A stretch of 64,000 nucleotides of DNA from positions 124,001 through 188,000 of the forward strand of contig JAUYKV010000034.1 in assembly GCA_030699825.1 (NCBI GenBank). Direction: 5' to 3'. This DNA is from Pseudomonas sp. (GTDB lineage Bacteria > Pseudomonadota > Gammaproteobacteria > Pseudomonadales > Pseudomonadaceae). The position numbers and the translations under genes were made by a program. The notes beneath the pieces are model-generated. The model saw only the letters and a program-made list of their open reading frames with translations. It ran no database searches and was not told the DNA's origin. Below are positions 1 to 8,758 of the stretch, in pieces (the first letter of the stretch is position 1; the number at the start of each line of letters is the position of its first letter).

Positions 1-2
1 GC

Positions 3-584
3 AGCACGCGCGCTCACGAACAACAGCTGCGCGAACTGGTGCGTGCCATCGCCGCCTTCGAGCGCGACCTGCTGCAGGTTAGCGCGCGGCCGGTGCGCGA
101 TCCCTTCGGCGAGCCGCGCCCGGCCCTGCTCGGTGAGGAGGGTGATGACGCCGGCGTGGAGCTGAGCCGTGCCGGCTGGCGCAATCCGCTCGGCCTGGCG
201 CGCGCCGAGGTGCAGCGGGTGCGCTGGCAGCTGAGCGGCGAGCAGTGGCAGCGGCGCTACTGGAATGTGCTCGACCAGGCCCAGGACAGCCAACCCCAGG
301 TGCAGCAGGCGCTGGATGGGGTGACCGGCATCCGCCTGCGTTACCTGGATGGCGACGGCAACTGGCAAAGTAGCTGGCCGCCGCCGTCGGCCAGCGGCGA
401 AAAGCGCTTGAGCGAGTTGCCCCAGGCGCTCGAACTGCTGCTCGAACACCGGCGTTATGGCGAGTTGCGGCGTCTGCTGCGCTTGGCCGATGCGCCGCCC
501 GAGGGTGCGGCGCAGGCACCGCAGGCGGGTCAGTCGGGCGAACCGCAAGAGTCGCAAGAACAGGGCGAGGTACTCGAACCATGA
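3..584 (+). CDS. gspJ: Type II secretion minor pseudopilin GspJ (XcpW), 5' partial
   Basis: The frame is open at the left edge, so the prepilin-like N-terminus lies outside the window; codon phase puts the first full codon at 3. The rest is the periplasmic C-terminal part of GspJ, which caps the type II pseudopilus together with GspI, GspK and GspH. The assignment rests on GspJ-like segments (FERDLLQVSARPVRD, then GVTGIRLRYLD and the tail LELLLEHRRYGELRRLLRL) and on the position directly before gspK, gspL and gspM. The stop overlaps the gspK start as ATGA, which implies translational coupling. The tail beyond the conserved core is rich in Gln, Ala and Glu and is probably disordered. The internal GTG at 39 is not the real start. 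Confidence 0.9.
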   Translation, partial: STRAHEQQLRELVRAIAAFERDLLQVSARPVRDPFGEPRPALLGEEGDDAGVELSRAGWRNPLGLARAEVQRVRWQLSGEQWQRRYWNVLDQAQDSQPQVQQALDGVTGIRLRYLDGDGNWQSSWPPPSASGEKRLSELPQALELLLEHRRYGELRRLLRLADAPPEGAAQAPQAGQSGEPQESQEQGEVLEP

Positions 585-1546
585 AGGCGCAGCGCGGTGT
601 GGCGCTGATCACCGTGATGCTGGTGGTGGCCGTGGTGACGGTGGTCTGCGCCGGGATAATCGCCCGCCAGCAGCTGTCGATTCGCAGCAGCGCCAACCAG
701 TTGCATGTGCGCCAGGCCTGGCATTACGCACTGGGTGGCGAAACCCTGGGCAAGGCGCTGCTGCGGCGTGATCTGCAGCAAGGCGACCCGCGGGCGCCTG
801 TGGATCATCTGGGTGAAGCCTGGGCGCAGCCGTTGACGCCGTTCGCCCTGGACGAGGGCGGTGAGTTGCGGGTGCATATCATCGACCCGACGGGGCGTTT
901 CAACCTCAATAGTCTGCTGCGCGAGGGTGCACCCAACGACGCGGCAGTGGCGCAGTTTCGCCGCCTGCTCGCCGGTCTGCAGATCGAGGCGCCCTATGCC
1001 GAGCGTCTGCTCGACTGGCTGGACGCCGATCAGGAACCGAGCGGCGGCTATGGCGCCGAGGATAATCAGTACCTGCTGGCAGCGCCGGCCTACCGCGCGG
1101 CCAATCGTGCGCTGGTCGATGTGTCCGAGTTGCGCCTGCTGCTGGAGATGAATGAAGTCGATTACCGGCGCCTGTTGCCCTGGGTCAGCGCCTTGCCGGC
1201 GGATGCGCGCCTCAACGTCAACACCGCCAGCGCCCGGGTGCTGGCGAGTCTGGTCGGAGGCTTGCCGCTGAGCACGGCCGAGGGGCTGGTGGCCGCGCGT
1301 GCGAGCCAGGGCTATGCCGATCTGCCGAGTTTTCTCGCGCAGTTGCCCGGGTTGCCGGTGCAGAGCGAGGGGCTGGCGGTGGGCAGTCAGTATTTTCAGG
1401 TGATCAGCGAGGTCAGCGTAGCTGATCGCCGTCAGGTTTTACGCAGCACCCTGCAGCGTGCCAGCGATGGCCGGTTGTATGTGCTGGCCCGTGATCTGGG
1501 GCAGAGCGGTGTTCCGCCTGCATCCGTCGAGGAAGTCGAGCAATGA
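581..1546 (+). CDS. gspK: Type II secretion minor pseudopilin GspK (XcpX)
   Basis: A 321-residue protein, close to family length. The N-terminus reads QRGVALITVMLVVA, a class III prepilin-type signal: a short basic leader, Gly before the cleavage site, then a hydrophobic helix. GspK lacks the usual Glu at +5, as this sequence does. The large C-terminal domain includes the GspK pattern RLNVNTASARVLASL. GspK is the largest minor pseudopilin and ends the pseudopilus tip; the prepilin peptidase processes it at the inner membrane. It overlaps gspJ and gspL by 4 bp each (ATGA), so gspJKLM are one translationally coupled operon. Confidence 0.95.
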   Translation: MKAQRGVALITVMLVVAVVTVVCAGIIARQQLSIRSSANQLHVRQAWHYALGGETLGKALLRRDLQQGDPRAPVDHLGEAWAQPLTPFALDEGGELRVHIIDPTGRFNLNSLLREGAPNDAAVAQFRRLLAGLQIEAPYAERLLDWLDADQEPSGGYGAEDNQYLLAAPAYRAANRALVDVSELRLLLEMNEVDYRRLLPWVSALPADARLNVNTASARVLASLVGGLPLSTAEGLVAARASQGYADLPSFLAQLPGLPVQSEGLAVGSQYFQVISEVSVADRRQVLRSTLQRASDGRLYVLARDLGQSGVPPASVEEVEQ

Positions 1547-2679
1547 ATCAGTTGTATGTGTTTCTGCCACCTGCGGCCTGTGCTGGCGTCCGGGCGGAGT
1601 TGTCGGTGCAGCGGGTGCGCGGGGACGACAGTCAGTGTCTGCCATTCGCCGAGGCGGTGGCCGGGGCGGGCGCTGCCTGGACCCTGGTCCTGCCGGTCGA
1701 GGCAGTGACGGCCTGCGCCGTGCACCTGCCGACGCAGAAGGCGCGCTGGTTGCGCCAGGCCCTGCCGTTCGCGGTGGAAGAGTTGCTCGCCGAGGACATC
1801 GAGCAGTTGCACCTGGCCTTGGGCGAGCGGCTCGAGGACGGCCGTCATCGGGTGTTCGCCGTACGCCGCAGTTGGCTGGCCAACTGGCTGGCACTGTGCG
1901 CGACGCCGCCCGGCATGATTGCTGTGGATGCCGACCTGCTGCCGCGTCGGGGCACCCAGCTGCTGTATCTGGATTCACGCTGGTTGCTCGGCGGGGAAGG
2001 GGTGGCCCGCCTGGCGCTGGCCGGCGAGGATTGGCCGGCGCTGGCCGCCGGCTGCGCGCATCCGCATAGTGTCAATCGAACCGCTCGTCAGGCGGTGCTG
2101 GAACCGCTGGACGAGGCGGCCGAGGTGGTCGATGGGCATGTCTGGCTGGCCCGTCAGGCGGGCGGCAACAATCTGGCGCAGGGCGAATTTGCCGCGCAGC
2201 AAAGCAGCGGGCAGTGGCAGCGCTGGCGTCCGCTGCTGGGGCTGGTCGGTCTGTGGCTGGTGTTGCAGTGGGGCTTCAATCTGGCCCAGGGCTGGCATCT
2301 GCAGCGCCAGGCCGAGGCCTATGCCGAGGCCAGCGCGACGCTCTATCGGCAGCTGTTCCCCGAAGACCACAAGCTGGTCAACCTGCGTGCCCAGCTGGAT
2401 CAGCACCTGGCCGCGGGCGGCGCCAGTGGTCAGGGGCGTTTGCTTGGCCTGCTCATGCAGGTGAATCAGGCGCTGAGCGCGGAGGGCACACAGATTCTGG
2501 TGCAGCAGGTGGATTTCAGCGAACTGCGTGGTGATCTGGCCATGCAAATTGAGGCGCCCGGCTTTGCCGAGCTGGAGCGGCTGCGTGAGCGTCTGCAGGA
2601 GGCCGGCCTGGTGGTACAACTGGGTTCGGCCAGTCGAGAAGGGGCCGGGATCAGCGCCCGTGTGGTGATCGGAGGATGA
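1543..2679 (+). CDS. gspL: Type II secretion inner-membrane protein GspL (XcpY)
   Basis: 378 residues, normal for GspL. The first ~225 residues form the cytoplasmic actin-like domain that binds the GspE ATPase. One transmembrane helix follows at about 231-249 (LLGLVGLWLVLQWG) and then a periplasmic ferredoxin-like domain that pairs with GspM. Conserved GspL segments include WLRQALPFAVEELLAEDIE. Start ATG overlaps the gspK stop, and the stop falls 2 bp before the gspM start, matching the coupled GspJKLM arrangement. Confidence 0.94.
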   Translation: MNQLYVFLPPAACAGVRAELSVQRVRGDDSQCLPFAEAVAGAGAAWTLVLPVEAVTACAVHLPTQKARWLRQALPFAVEELLAEDIEQLHLALGERLEDGRHRVFAVRRSWLANWLALCATPPGMIAVDADLLPRRGTQLLYLDSRWLLGGEGVARLALAGEDWPALAAGCAHPHSVNRTARQAVLEPLDEAAEVVDGHVWLARQAGGNNLAQGEFAAQQSSGQWQRWRPLLGLVGLWLVLQWGFNLAQGWHLQRQAEAYAEASATLYRQLFPEDHKLVNLRAQLDQHLAAGGASGQGRLLGLLMQVNQALSAEGTQILVQQVDFSELRGDLAMQIEAPGFAELERLRERLQEAGLVVQLGSASREGAGISARVVIGG

Positions 2680-2681
2680 AC

Positions 2682-3206
2682 ATGAGTCGTTTGGGCGAGT
2701 TGCTGAAACCCTCTGCGGCGCAGCTGCAAGGCTCGCCGCTGGTGCAGCGTTGGCGTGCCCTGCAATCGCGCGAGCGTCTGGCGCTGGGACTGCTGGCGCT
2801 GTTTGTGCTGCTGGCGCTGATGTACCTGTTGCTCTGGCAGCCGGCGCAGCAGGGCGTGACTGCGGCCCGCAGTGCCTATGAGCAGGAGCGTGCCCTGCAT
2901 GCTTACCTGCAGGCACAGGCGCCGTTGGCGCGCAGCCTGGTGGGCAAGCCACAGGCCAGTCTCGATCCGGCGCGCCTGCAAGGGCTGGTTACCGCCAGCG
3001 CCGCCGAGCAGGGTTTGGCCATCGTGCGCCTGGACAGCGACAGCGACGGTTCGCTGCAGGTCAGTGTGCAGCCGGCACCATTTGCCCAGTTATTGCGTTG
3101 GTTCAGTAGCCTGGAGGAGCAGGGCGTGCGAATTGCCGAGACGGGCCTGGAGCGTACCGAGGACAATCGAGTGGCGGCCAGGTTGACCTTGAACGTGGCG
3201 CAATAA
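2682..3206 (+). CDS. gspM: Type II secretion protein GspM (XcpZ)
   Basis: 174 residues if translation starts at 2682. That ATG is preferred over the one at 2676 because GGAGG at 2671-2675 sits 6 bp upstream of it, whereas it abuts 2676. A single transmembrane helix lies at about residues 33-53 (LALGLLALFVLLALMY), followed by a periplasmic domain with the GspM core (RLQGLVTASAAEQGLAIVRL). GspM stabilises GspL and links it to the GspC/D side of the secretion machine. It is the last gene of this operon; a short GCGCCAG/CTGGCGC hairpin follows at 3224-3240 without a T-tract. Confidence 0.92.
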   Translation: MSRLGELLKPSAAQLQGSPLVQRWRALQSRERLALGLLALFVLLALMYLLLWQPAQQGVTAARSAYEQERALHAYLQAQAPLARSLVGKPQASLDPARLQGLVTASAAEQGLAIVRLDSDSDGSLQVSVQPAPFAQLLRWFSSLEEQGVRIAETGLERTEDNRVAARLTLNVAQ

Positions 3207-3306
3207 GGCGGCGGTTCTAACCCGCGCCAGGGTCTGGCGCCTGGCTCATGTCCTTGGGCAGTATTGCGATGGTTGCTGTATTTTCAGAAAAACTTTAAGC
3301 AGGGTA

Positions 3307-3335
3307 TTGACTTAGCTCCGTCTCACCCGTAAATT
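3307..3335 (+). promoter_or_regulatory. Sigma70 promoter of the tRNA cluster
   Basis: TTGACT (3307-3312), a 17-bp spacer and TAAATT (3330-3335), followed by a GC-rich stretch (GCGCGCC) that resembles the stringently controlled discriminator of stable RNA promoters. The tRNA-Val gene begins 20 bp after the -10. Confidence 0.7.
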
Positions 3336-3354
3336 GCGCGCCTCACAAAGCGAT

Positions 3355-3430
3355 GGGTGATTAGCTCAGCTGGGAGAGCAGCTGCCTTACAAGCAGCGGG
3401 TCGGCGGTTCGATCCCGTCATCACCCACCA
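3355..3430 (+). tRNA. tRNA-Val (anticodon TAC)
   Basis: 76 nt including the encoded CCA. The acceptor stem GGGTGAT pairs with ATCACCC. The anticodon loop CCTTACAAG carries TAC, and the T-arm is GGCGGTTCGATCCCGTC. It is first in a three-tRNA unit. Confidence 0.97.
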
Positions 3431-3479
3431 CTCTTTGTGGTTTTTTGATTGAAAAATCGGACGCAAGTCCGACCGACGC

Positions 3480-3556
3480 GCAGCGGTAGTTCAGTCGGTT
3501 AGAATACCGGCCTGTCACGCCGGGGGTCGCGGGTTCGAGTCCCGTCCGCTGCGCCA
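3480..3556 (+). tRNA. tRNA-Asp (anticodon GTC), copy 1
   Basis: 77 nt with encoded CCA. The acceptor stem GCAGCGG pairs with CCGCTGC; the anticodon loop CTGTCAC gives GTC; the T-loop is GTTCGAGTC. It is identical in sequence to copy 2, 100 bp downstream, so it probably arose by tandem duplication. Confidence 0.97.
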
Positions 3557-3656
3557 TATTTTCCATGCAGGGTTCGCCTGGCATGAGGCAGAACGGCTAG
3601 TACAGCCGCCCTGTCAGATGAAGCAAGAGTTCTTTGGGCGCAAGCCCATCCGACAC

Positions 3657-3733
3657 GCAGCGGTAGTTCAGTCGGTTAGAATACCGGCCTGTCACGCCGG
3701 GGGTCGCGGGTTCGAGTCCCGTCCGCTGCGCCA
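3657..3733 (+). tRNA. tRNA-Asp (anticodon GTC), copy 2
   Basis: Sequence identical to the tRNA-Asp at 3480-3556. It is the last member of the Val-Asp-Asp unit and is followed 9 bp later by a terminator hairpin. Confidence 0.97.
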
Positions 3734-3742
3734 TATACGAAG

Positions 3743-3772
3743 CCCTCAGGTAGCGATACCTGGGGGTTTTTT
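3743..3772 (+). terminator. Intrinsic terminator of the tRNA unit
   Basis: Stem CCCTCAGGTA / TACCTGGGGG (one G-T pair) with a GCGA tetraloop, followed by six T residues at 3767-3772. Confidence 0.9.
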
Positions 3773-3791
3773 ATGGGTGGCACTATCTGGA

Positions 3792-4001
3792 TCAGAGTGC
3801 CCGATTCTCGACGCTGCCCCTGGCCTGCATCACGCGGCGGACATAGGCGCCGATCTCCCGCTCTGCGTCGATGCGCGTGAAGTAGGGGCCTTCGAGGGTG
3901 CCCTCGCGGGTCGCGAAAAAATACTGGCCGTTGACCGCGCTGACTCGCTCGCTGCGGTAGTGCGTGCCGGGGCTGGAGTCGGCGGTGCGTTGACCGAACA
4001 T
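3792..4001 (-). CDS. Small DUF6316-like protein
   Basis: 69 residues from the ATG at 4001, which has GAGG 8 bp upstream; a longer frame to 4103 exists but lacks such a site. The protein begins MFGQR and has the pattern HYRSERVSAVNGQYFF followed by REGTLEGPYFTR, which I recall from small uncharacterised Pseudomonas proteins placed in DUF6316. No signal peptide, membrane helix or catalytic motif is visible. Function unknown. It stands alone, convergent to the tRNA unit. Confidence 0.7.
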   Translation of the reverse strand: MFGQRTADSSPGTHYRSERVSAVNGQYFFATREGTLEGPYFTRIDAEREIGAYVRRVMQARGSVENRAL

Positions 4002-4266
4002 AACAAGAACCTCATGCAAAGAGCCTGATGGTTTCAGTCTAAGCCGCGCGGATGGGCTCGGCTGAGTTGGCGACCAATGGTTGTTTCTTGACTGGGTGCG
4101 CACGCATTTCTGCTTGTGTGTGCTCTTTTGGCGTCAATTGCACGGCTGCCTGTCGTTGGTCGGCAGTACAGTTTTGATATGCAAGCCCTCTGAACTGTGA
4201 CTGTGTCGGTTGGCCGTGGCGGCATAAACTAGCGCTTTGCGCCGTTAGCTTGCGCTCGAGGCAGTC

Positions 4267-5223
4267 ATGCATATCTCTTCCGGCCGTTGGCTCTACGGCC
4301 TGTTCCTGGCGCTGCTCACGTCGCTGCTGTGGGGCGTGTTGCCGATCAAACTCAAAGAAGTGTTACAGGTGATGGATCCGGTCACGGTCACCTGGTATCG
4401 ACTACTGGTTGCCGGCTCGATCCTGCTGGCCTATCTGGCGGCGGCCCGGCGCTTGCCGCGCTTTCGCCCCTTGGGCAGGAAGGGTGCCTGGCTCTTGGCC
4501 CTGGCGATTGCGGCGCTGAGTTCCAATTATGTGCTCTATCTGATGGGCCTGAGCTTGCTCAGCCCCGGTACCACGCAGTTGGTGATCCAGGTCGCGCCAA
4601 TCTTGCTGCTGATCAGCAGCCTGTTCGTTTTCCGTGAGCGTTTCAGTCTCGCTCAGGGCATGGGCCTGGCCGTGCTGCTGTGCGGATTTGTGCTGTTTTT
4701 CAATCAGCGCTTGGGCGAATTGCTGACGTCGTTGAGCGAGTACACCGCCGGGGTTCTGATCGTGCTGCTGGCGGCGGTTGTCTGGGCATTTTATGGCTTG
4801 GCGCAAAAGCAGTTGCTGACGGTGTGGAACTCGTTGCAGGTGATGATGGTGATCTACCTGGCCTGCGCGCTGCTGCTGACGCCCTGGGCGCAGCCGCAGC
4901 AGGTATTTGAGTTGAGTGCGTTGCAGGGCTGGCTGCTGTTCGCCTGCTGCCTGAACACCCTGGTGGCCTATGGCGCGTTCGCCGAGGCGTTGGCGCACTG
5001 GGAGGCCTCGCGGATCAGTGCGACCCTGGCGATCACGCCGCTGGTGACGTTCGGCGCGGTAGCGCTGGCGGCGAGCTGGTGGCCGGATCATGTGCAGCCC
5101 GAGCAGATCAATTGGCTTGCCTACGGCGGCGCGGCCCTGGTGGTGCTGGGGTCGGCATTGACGGCCCTCGGCCCATCGCTGATGGCCAGCTTGCATGCCC
5201 GTCGCGTGCGCCTGGCGGTGTAG
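4267..5223 (+). CDS. EamA/DMT-family transporter
   Basis: 318 residues with about ten hydrophobic helices in two homologous halves, the layout of EamA (RhaT/YdcZ-like) drug/metabolite transporters of the inner membrane. Typical family features are the first-helix WGVLPI pattern, WYRLLVAG, and the second-half segment with NTLVAYGAFAEAL and ISATLAITPLVTF. The substrate cannot be read from sequence; exporters of amino acids or metabolites are common in this family. Start ATG has GAGG 5 bp upstream. The 265 bp before it (4002-4266) hold no gene I can support. Confidence 0.88.
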   Translation: MHISSGRWLYGLFLALLTSLLWGVLPIKLKEVLQVMDPVTVTWYRLLVAGSILLAYLAAARRLPRFRPLGRKGAWLLALAIAALSSNYVLYLMGLSLLSPGTTQLVIQVAPILLLISSLFVFRERFSLAQGMGLAVLLCGFVLFFNQRLGELLTSLSEYTAGVLIVLLAAVVWAFYGLAQKQLLTVWNSLQVMMVIYLACALLLTPWAQPQQVFELSALQGWLLFACCLNTLVAYGAFAEALAHWEASRISATLAITPLVTFGAVALAASWWPDHVQPEQINWLAYGGAALVVLGSALTALGPSLMASLHARRVRLAV

Positions 5224-5330
5224 GGGTAGGCTGGCGGCGTGGTGGCGTCTGGCGGGTTACGGCGCGCCGACTCCTGTACCAGGGGCAGATTTGCCCATGC
5301 GCCCGGCCATACGATTTTCCTGACGGCCCC

Positions 5331-5951
5331 TCAGGCTCGGCTGCCGAGGCTTTCGGCGCGGCGTAGCCAGCTCTGCCGCTGCTCCTCGGTCGAGGGGCGC
5401 ACCGGGGCGAATTCGCTCAGGCGCCGGGTTTTGATGCCGCTGAAGCCGAGGATGGTACGGGTCATCTGTCGATGGGCCGGCGCGCCATAGATCCAGCGGA
5501 AGTACCAGGGCGGGGTGTCCAGGGTCACCAGCAAATCGGCGGTACGGCCACTCAACAGTTTGTCCCACAGCTGCGAGCGGCCGCGGTACTTGAAGGCGAA
5601 GCCGGGCAGAAACACCCGGTCGAAGAAGCCCTTGAGCAGTGCCGGCAAGCCGCCCCACCAGACCGGATAGACGAACACCAGATGCTCGGCCCAGTGGATC
5701 TGCCGCTGGGCTTCGAGCAGGTCCGGCTCCAGGGTCTGACTCTGGTCATAACCGTCGCGCAGCACCGGGTCGAAGCTCAGTTCGCCGAGCTTCAATTGCC
5801 GCACCACATGCCCCTCGTTGCGCGCGCCCTGGGCATAGGCTTCGCCGAGGGCGTGGCAGAGGCTATTGGTTTTTGGCGTGCCGAGGATCATCAGGATGCG
5901 TTTGCCGTCGCCTTCGATCGGGGTGGCGCCGCTTTTGCCTGCTTCAGTCAT
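5331..5951 (-). CDS. NAD(P)H-dependent oxidoreductase, flavodoxin-like fold (MdaB/KefF type)
   Basis: 206 residues. The N-terminal Rossmann-like segment [18 protein letters not shown] binds the flavin phosphate. The family pattern [18 protein letters not shown] and the following [14 protein letters not shown] are typical of NAD(P)H:quinone reductases such as MdaB, YwrO and the KefF subunit. Such enzymes catalyse two-electron reduction of quinones with FAD or FMN in the cytosol. The start overlaps the end of fumC by 8 bp, so the two are co-transcribed. In P. aeruginosa an oxidoreductase gene (PA0853) also follows fumC2, which supports orthology. Confidence 0.88.
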   Translation of the reverse strand: MTEAGKSGATPIEGDGKRILMILGTPKTNSLCHALGEAYAQGARNEGHVVRQLKLGELSFDPVLRDGYDQSQTLEPDLLEAQRQIHWAEHLVFVYPVWWGGLPALLKGFFDRVFLPGFAFKYRGRSQLWDKLLSGRTADLLVTLDTPPWYFRWIYGAPAHRQMTRTILGFSGIKTRRLSEFAPVRPSTEEQRQSWLRRAESLGSRA

Positions 5952-7338
5952 GGTTGCCGGCCTCCAGCATGGTTTCCGGGCGGACCCAGGCGTCGAATTG
6001 TGCTTCTGTCAGATAACCCAGTTGCAGCGCGGCTTCACGCAGGGTGCTGCCGTCCTGATAGGCTTTTTTGGCGATTTCCGCCGCCTTGTCATAGCCAATA
6101 TGTGGGTTCAGGGCCGTCACCAGCATCAGGCCGCGCTCCAGGTGCGCGGCCATCTGCGCCGCATCCGGTTGCAGGCCGGCGATGCAGTGCTGCTGGAAGT
6201 TGCGACAGCCATCGGCGAGCAAGCGAATCGATTGCAGCAGGTTGTGGATGATCACCGGTTTGAACACGTTCAACTGCAGATGCCCTTGGCTCGCGGCAAA
6301 ACCGATGGTGACATCGTTGCCCAGGACCTGGCACGCCAGCATCGACAGCGCTTCGCATTGGGTCGGGTTGACCTTGCCCGGCATGATCGAACTGCCGGGC
6401 TCGTTGGCCGGCAGTTTGACCTCGGCAAACCCCGCGCGCGGGCCGGAGCCGAGCAGGCGCAAGTCGTTGGCGATTTTCATCAGGGCCACGGCGAGGGTTT
6501 TCAGCGCGCCGGAAAGGCTGGTCAGGGCTTCGTGACCGGCCAGGGCGGCGAACTTGTTGGGCGCGCTGACCAGCGGCAGGCCGCTCAAGGCCGCCAGTTC
6601 GGCGGCGATGGCAGCGGCAAAGCCCTGGGGCGAGTTGAGCCCGGTGCCGACGGCAGTACCGCCTTGAGCCAGTTCGCAAACCGCCGGCAGGGTGGCGCGG
6701 ATCGCTCGCTCGGCATAGTCAAGCTGGGCGACGAAGGCAGAGAGTTCCTGGCCGAAGGTGATCGGCGTGGCATCCATCATATGGGTGCGTCCGGTCTTCA
6801 CCAGATGGCTGTGGCGGGCGGCTTGCTCGGCCAACCCCCCGGACAGTTCGGCCAGAGCCGGCATCAAGTCATGCAGCACGGCGCCGACCGCGGCGATGTG
6901 CATGGCCGTGGGGAAGCAGTCGTTGGAGCTTTGCGCGCGGTTGACGTGATCGTTGGGATGCACCGGGCTCTTGCCGCCGCGGGCGCCGCCGGCCAGTTCG
7001 TTGGCGCGGCCGGCGATCACCTCGTTGACGTTCATATTGCTCTGGGTGCCGCTGCCGGTTTGCCAGACCACCAGCGGGAATTGCTCGTCGTGCTGGCCGG
7101 CCAGCACCTCGTCGGCGGCTTGCTCGATCAGCCGGGCGATGTCCGGCGGCAGGTCGCCGATGCGGTCATTGACCCGCGCGGCGGCTTTCTTGATCAGGGC
7201 CAGGGCATGCAGCACGGCCACCGGCATGCGCTCTTCGCCGATGGCGAAATTGATCAGCGAGCGCTGGGTTTGTGCGCCCCAGTAAGCCGTTGCAGGCACT
7301 TCGATGGGGCCAAGGCTATCGGTTTCGGTGCGGCTCAT
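5944..7338 (-). CDS. fumC: Class II fumarate hydratase FumC
   Basis: 464 residues from the ATG at 7338 (GGAG about 10 bp upstream); the frame is open further upstream but that part does not resemble fumarases. The fumarase/aspartase signature [15 protein letters not shown] is present with its catalytic Ser, as are [12 protein letters not shown] and the substrate segment [15 protein letters not shown]. The enzyme hydrates fumarate to L-malate in the TCA cycle and, being free of an Fe-S cluster, resists iron limitation and oxidative stress. Downstream lies the quinone-reductase-like gene; the DUF2059 gene is divergent, as around P. aeruginosa fumC2. Confidence 0.96.
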   Translation of the reverse strand: MSRTETDSLGPIEVPATAYWGAQTQRSLINFAIGEERMPVAVLHALALIKKAAARVNDRIGDLPPDIARLIEQAADEVLAGQHDEQFPLVVWQTGSGTQSNMNVNEVIAGRANELAGGARGGKSPVHPNDHVNRAQSSNDCFPTAMHIAAVGAVLHDLMPALAELSGGLAEQAARHSHLVKTGRTHMMDATPITFGQELSAFVAQLDYAERAIRATLPAVCELAQGGTAVGTGLNSPQGFAAAIAAELAALSGLPLVSAPNKFAALAGHEALTSLSGALKTLAVALMKIANDLRLLGSGPRAGFAEVKLPANEPGSSIMPGKVNPTQCEALSMLACQVLGNDVTIGFAASQGHLQLNVFKPVIIHNLLQSIRLLADGCRNFQQHCIAGLQPDAAQMAAHLERGLMLVTALNPHIGYDKAAEIAKKAYQDGSTLREAALQLGYLTEAQFDAWVRPETMLEAGNHD

Positions 7339-7568
7339 GGAACTCTCCGGGAGGCGGTTCAGCAAGTTTAGGCTGTCGGAGCCGCTTGCGGGTTCCCTAA
7401 CTGCTGTTGAGGTCGAGGACGCAGGTTGGTTCAGCGCCTGGCGTCGGGCTTGCGCTGGTGCTCGATATTTACACGCCTGTGGAGTTCGCTTGAGTGGCGG
7501 GGGGGCTTGGGCACAAAATGGCCGACCATGGGTCATACATACTCGTCCCATTAAATCCGGAGCATCCA

Positions 7569-8069
7569 ATGTCACGTTTATCTACCCTCTGTGCCGTCGC
7601 CATATTGACCTGCGGCAGCGCTCAGGCGTTTGCCGATGCCAGCAGTCATGCTGCCGATGCGGAGCGTTTTCTGCAGTTGGCCCAGGCTGACAAACTGGTG
7701 GTGCCAGTCTATGCCCAGGTGCAGCAGATGTTCGCCCAGCGTTTCGCCGAGAGCGACGCGGGCAAGGGCAAACAGGCTCTGCTGGAAACCTACCAGGCCA
7801 AGGCCAATACCGAGCTGGATCGGGCCGTCGCCTGGGACAAGCTCGAGCCGGATATGATCAAGCTCTACACCAGCAATTTCAACGAGCAGGAAATGCAGGA
7901 ATTGGTTAGCTTCTACCAATCGCCGTTGGGTCAGAAGGTCTTGCAAAAGATGCCGATGTTGACCGAGAAATCGGCGCAAATGACCCAGGGCAAGCTGGAA
8001 ACAGCGGTACCGCAAGTGAATAAACTGCTGGCGGACATGACCGCCGAGCTGGGGCCGAAAAAACCGTGA
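7569..8069 (+). CDS. Exported DUF2059 protein
   Basis: 166 residues from the ATG at 7569 (GGAG 6 bp upstream). An N-terminal signal peptide ([22 protein letters not shown]) targets it to the periplasm. The mature part is helical and carries the DUF2059 core: [20 protein letters not shown] followed by [12 protein letters not shown]2059 proteins are widespread and uncharacterised. The gene lies 13 bp before bolA and divergent from fumC, matching PA0856-PA0857 of P. aeruginosa. It is probably co-transcribed with bolA. Confidence 0.88.
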   Translation: MSRLSTLCAVAILTCGSAQAFADASSHAADAERFLQLAQADKLVVPVYAQVQQMFAQRFAESDAGKGKQALLETYQAKANTELDRAVAWDKLEPDMIKLYTSNFNEQEMQELVSFYQSPLGQKVLQKMPMLTEKSAQMTQGKLETAVPQVNKLLADMTAELGPKKP

Positions 8070-8082
8070 ATGGAGTTTGAAT

Positions 8083-8376
8083 ATGTCGAAGCTAGCTCAA
8101 CTGCAGACTGCCTTGGCTGCACTTGACCCCCTGCATCTCGAGGTGCTGGACGAAAGTCACATGCACAGCCGCGGGCAGGAAACCCACTACAAGGCGGTGA
8201 TCGTCAGCCCTGCATTTGCCGGTTTGAATGCGGTGAAACGGCACCAGAAGGTTTACGCCAGCCTGGGCGAGCTGATGAGCCAGGTGCATGCCCTGGCGCT
8301 GCATACCTATACCCCTGAGGAGTGGGCGCAACAGGGGGCTGCGCCGAAATCGCCGACCTGCCAGGGCGGGCATTGA
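8083..8376 (+). CDS. bolA: BolA family protein
   Basis: 97 residues from the ATG at 8083, chosen because GGAG at 8072-8075 lies 7 bp upstream; an in-frame TTG at 8077 is less likely. The BolA fold is recognisable by HLEVLDESHMHS, the loop with HYKAVIVSPAF, then LNAVKRHQKVYASLGE and the terminal VHALALHTYTPEEW. BolA proteins bind monothiol glutaredoxins and [2Fe-2S] clusters and influence stress-phase morphology. His residues of the SHMHS and VHALALHTY segments are the usual cluster ligands. Confidence 0.94.
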   Translation: MSKLAQLQTALAALDPLHLEVLDESHMHSRGQETHYKAVIVSPAFAGLNAVKRHQKVYASLGELMSQVHALALHTYTPEEWAQQGAAPKSPTCQGGH

Positions 8377-8506
8377 GACCGACGGAGTGAAGCAGGTGCT
8401 GAACCCGTAGATCCTATGTTTATACGCGTGGGTTTATGACGCCTTTTTTCATCCGTCAATCGCGATGGTGGATGGATAAGGCGTCATCCACCCTACACCG
8501 CTCCCG

Positions 8507-8577
8507 TAGCCTGGATGAGCGCCAGCGTAATCCGGGGCAGTCGTTCCCGGATTACGCCTTCGGCTCATTCGGGCTAC
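8507..8577. repeat. REP-like palindrome, family A
   Basis: Arms GTAGCCTGGATGAGC and GCTCATTCGGGCTAC with inner arms GTAATCCGGG / CCCGGATTAC. Related copies lie at 19786-19838, 19909-19940, 28569-28639 and 41124-41184. Intergenic like the others. Confidence 0.75.
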
Positions 8578-8653
8578 CGAGCAACCGAGTTGTTCAGTCA
8601 GCGCTGAGTCAATCCGCCCCTACACGGCAAGCCCCAGGAAAAGTAGACTAGGC

Positions 8654-8679
8654 AGCGCGCCGGCTAACGCCGGCGCGCT
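8654..8679. terminator. Strong GC hairpin, possible terminator
   Basis: Perfect 11-bp stem AGCGCGCCGGC / GCCGGCGCGCT with TAAC loop. Only three T residues follow on the plus strand, so termination is plausible but not certain. Confidence 0.5.
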
Positions 8680-8734
8680 CGTTTGCAGACCCAGTCCGCC
8701 CTTTACGTGGGCGACTACTGAAGGAAAACGCTCA

Positions 8735-8758
8735 ATGAGTAGCAAGATAAATGAGTGA
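8735..8758 (+). CDS. Possible 7-codon leader peptide before trhO
   Basis: ATG at 8735 has AAGGA at 8721-8725 and encodes MSSKINE before a TGA that overlaps the trhO ATG region. The DNA is an imperfect 16-bp tandem duplication of the trhO start (ATGAGTAGCAAGATAA then ATGAGTGACAAGATAG). The better Shine-Dalgarno belongs to this mini-frame, so trhO may be translated by reinitiation. No homology is available to prove expression. Confidence 0.35.
   Translation: MSSKINE

Larger units (their letters stand above)
8377..8750. other. 374-bp intergenic region with palindromic repeats
   Basis: No protein gene seen. It holds a REP-like palindrome at 8507-8577, a strong hairpin at 8654-8679 and a seven-codon leader frame before trhO (8735-8758). 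Confidence 0.7.

Noticed and set aside
3224..3240. GCGCCAG-GGT-CTGGCGC hairpin after gspM as a terminator
   Set aside because: The stem is only 7 bp and no T-tract follows; noted in the gspM entry only.
3387..3584. Minus-strand frame with the TGLEPATPGVTGRYSNRL pattern
   Set aside because: It is the antisense translation of the tRNA-Asp and tRNA-Val genes, a well-known false protein in databases.
5866..7371. Plus-strand 501-codon frame
   Set aside because: It lies antisense to fumC, is low in conserved motifs and arises from the GC-rich codon pattern of the real gene.
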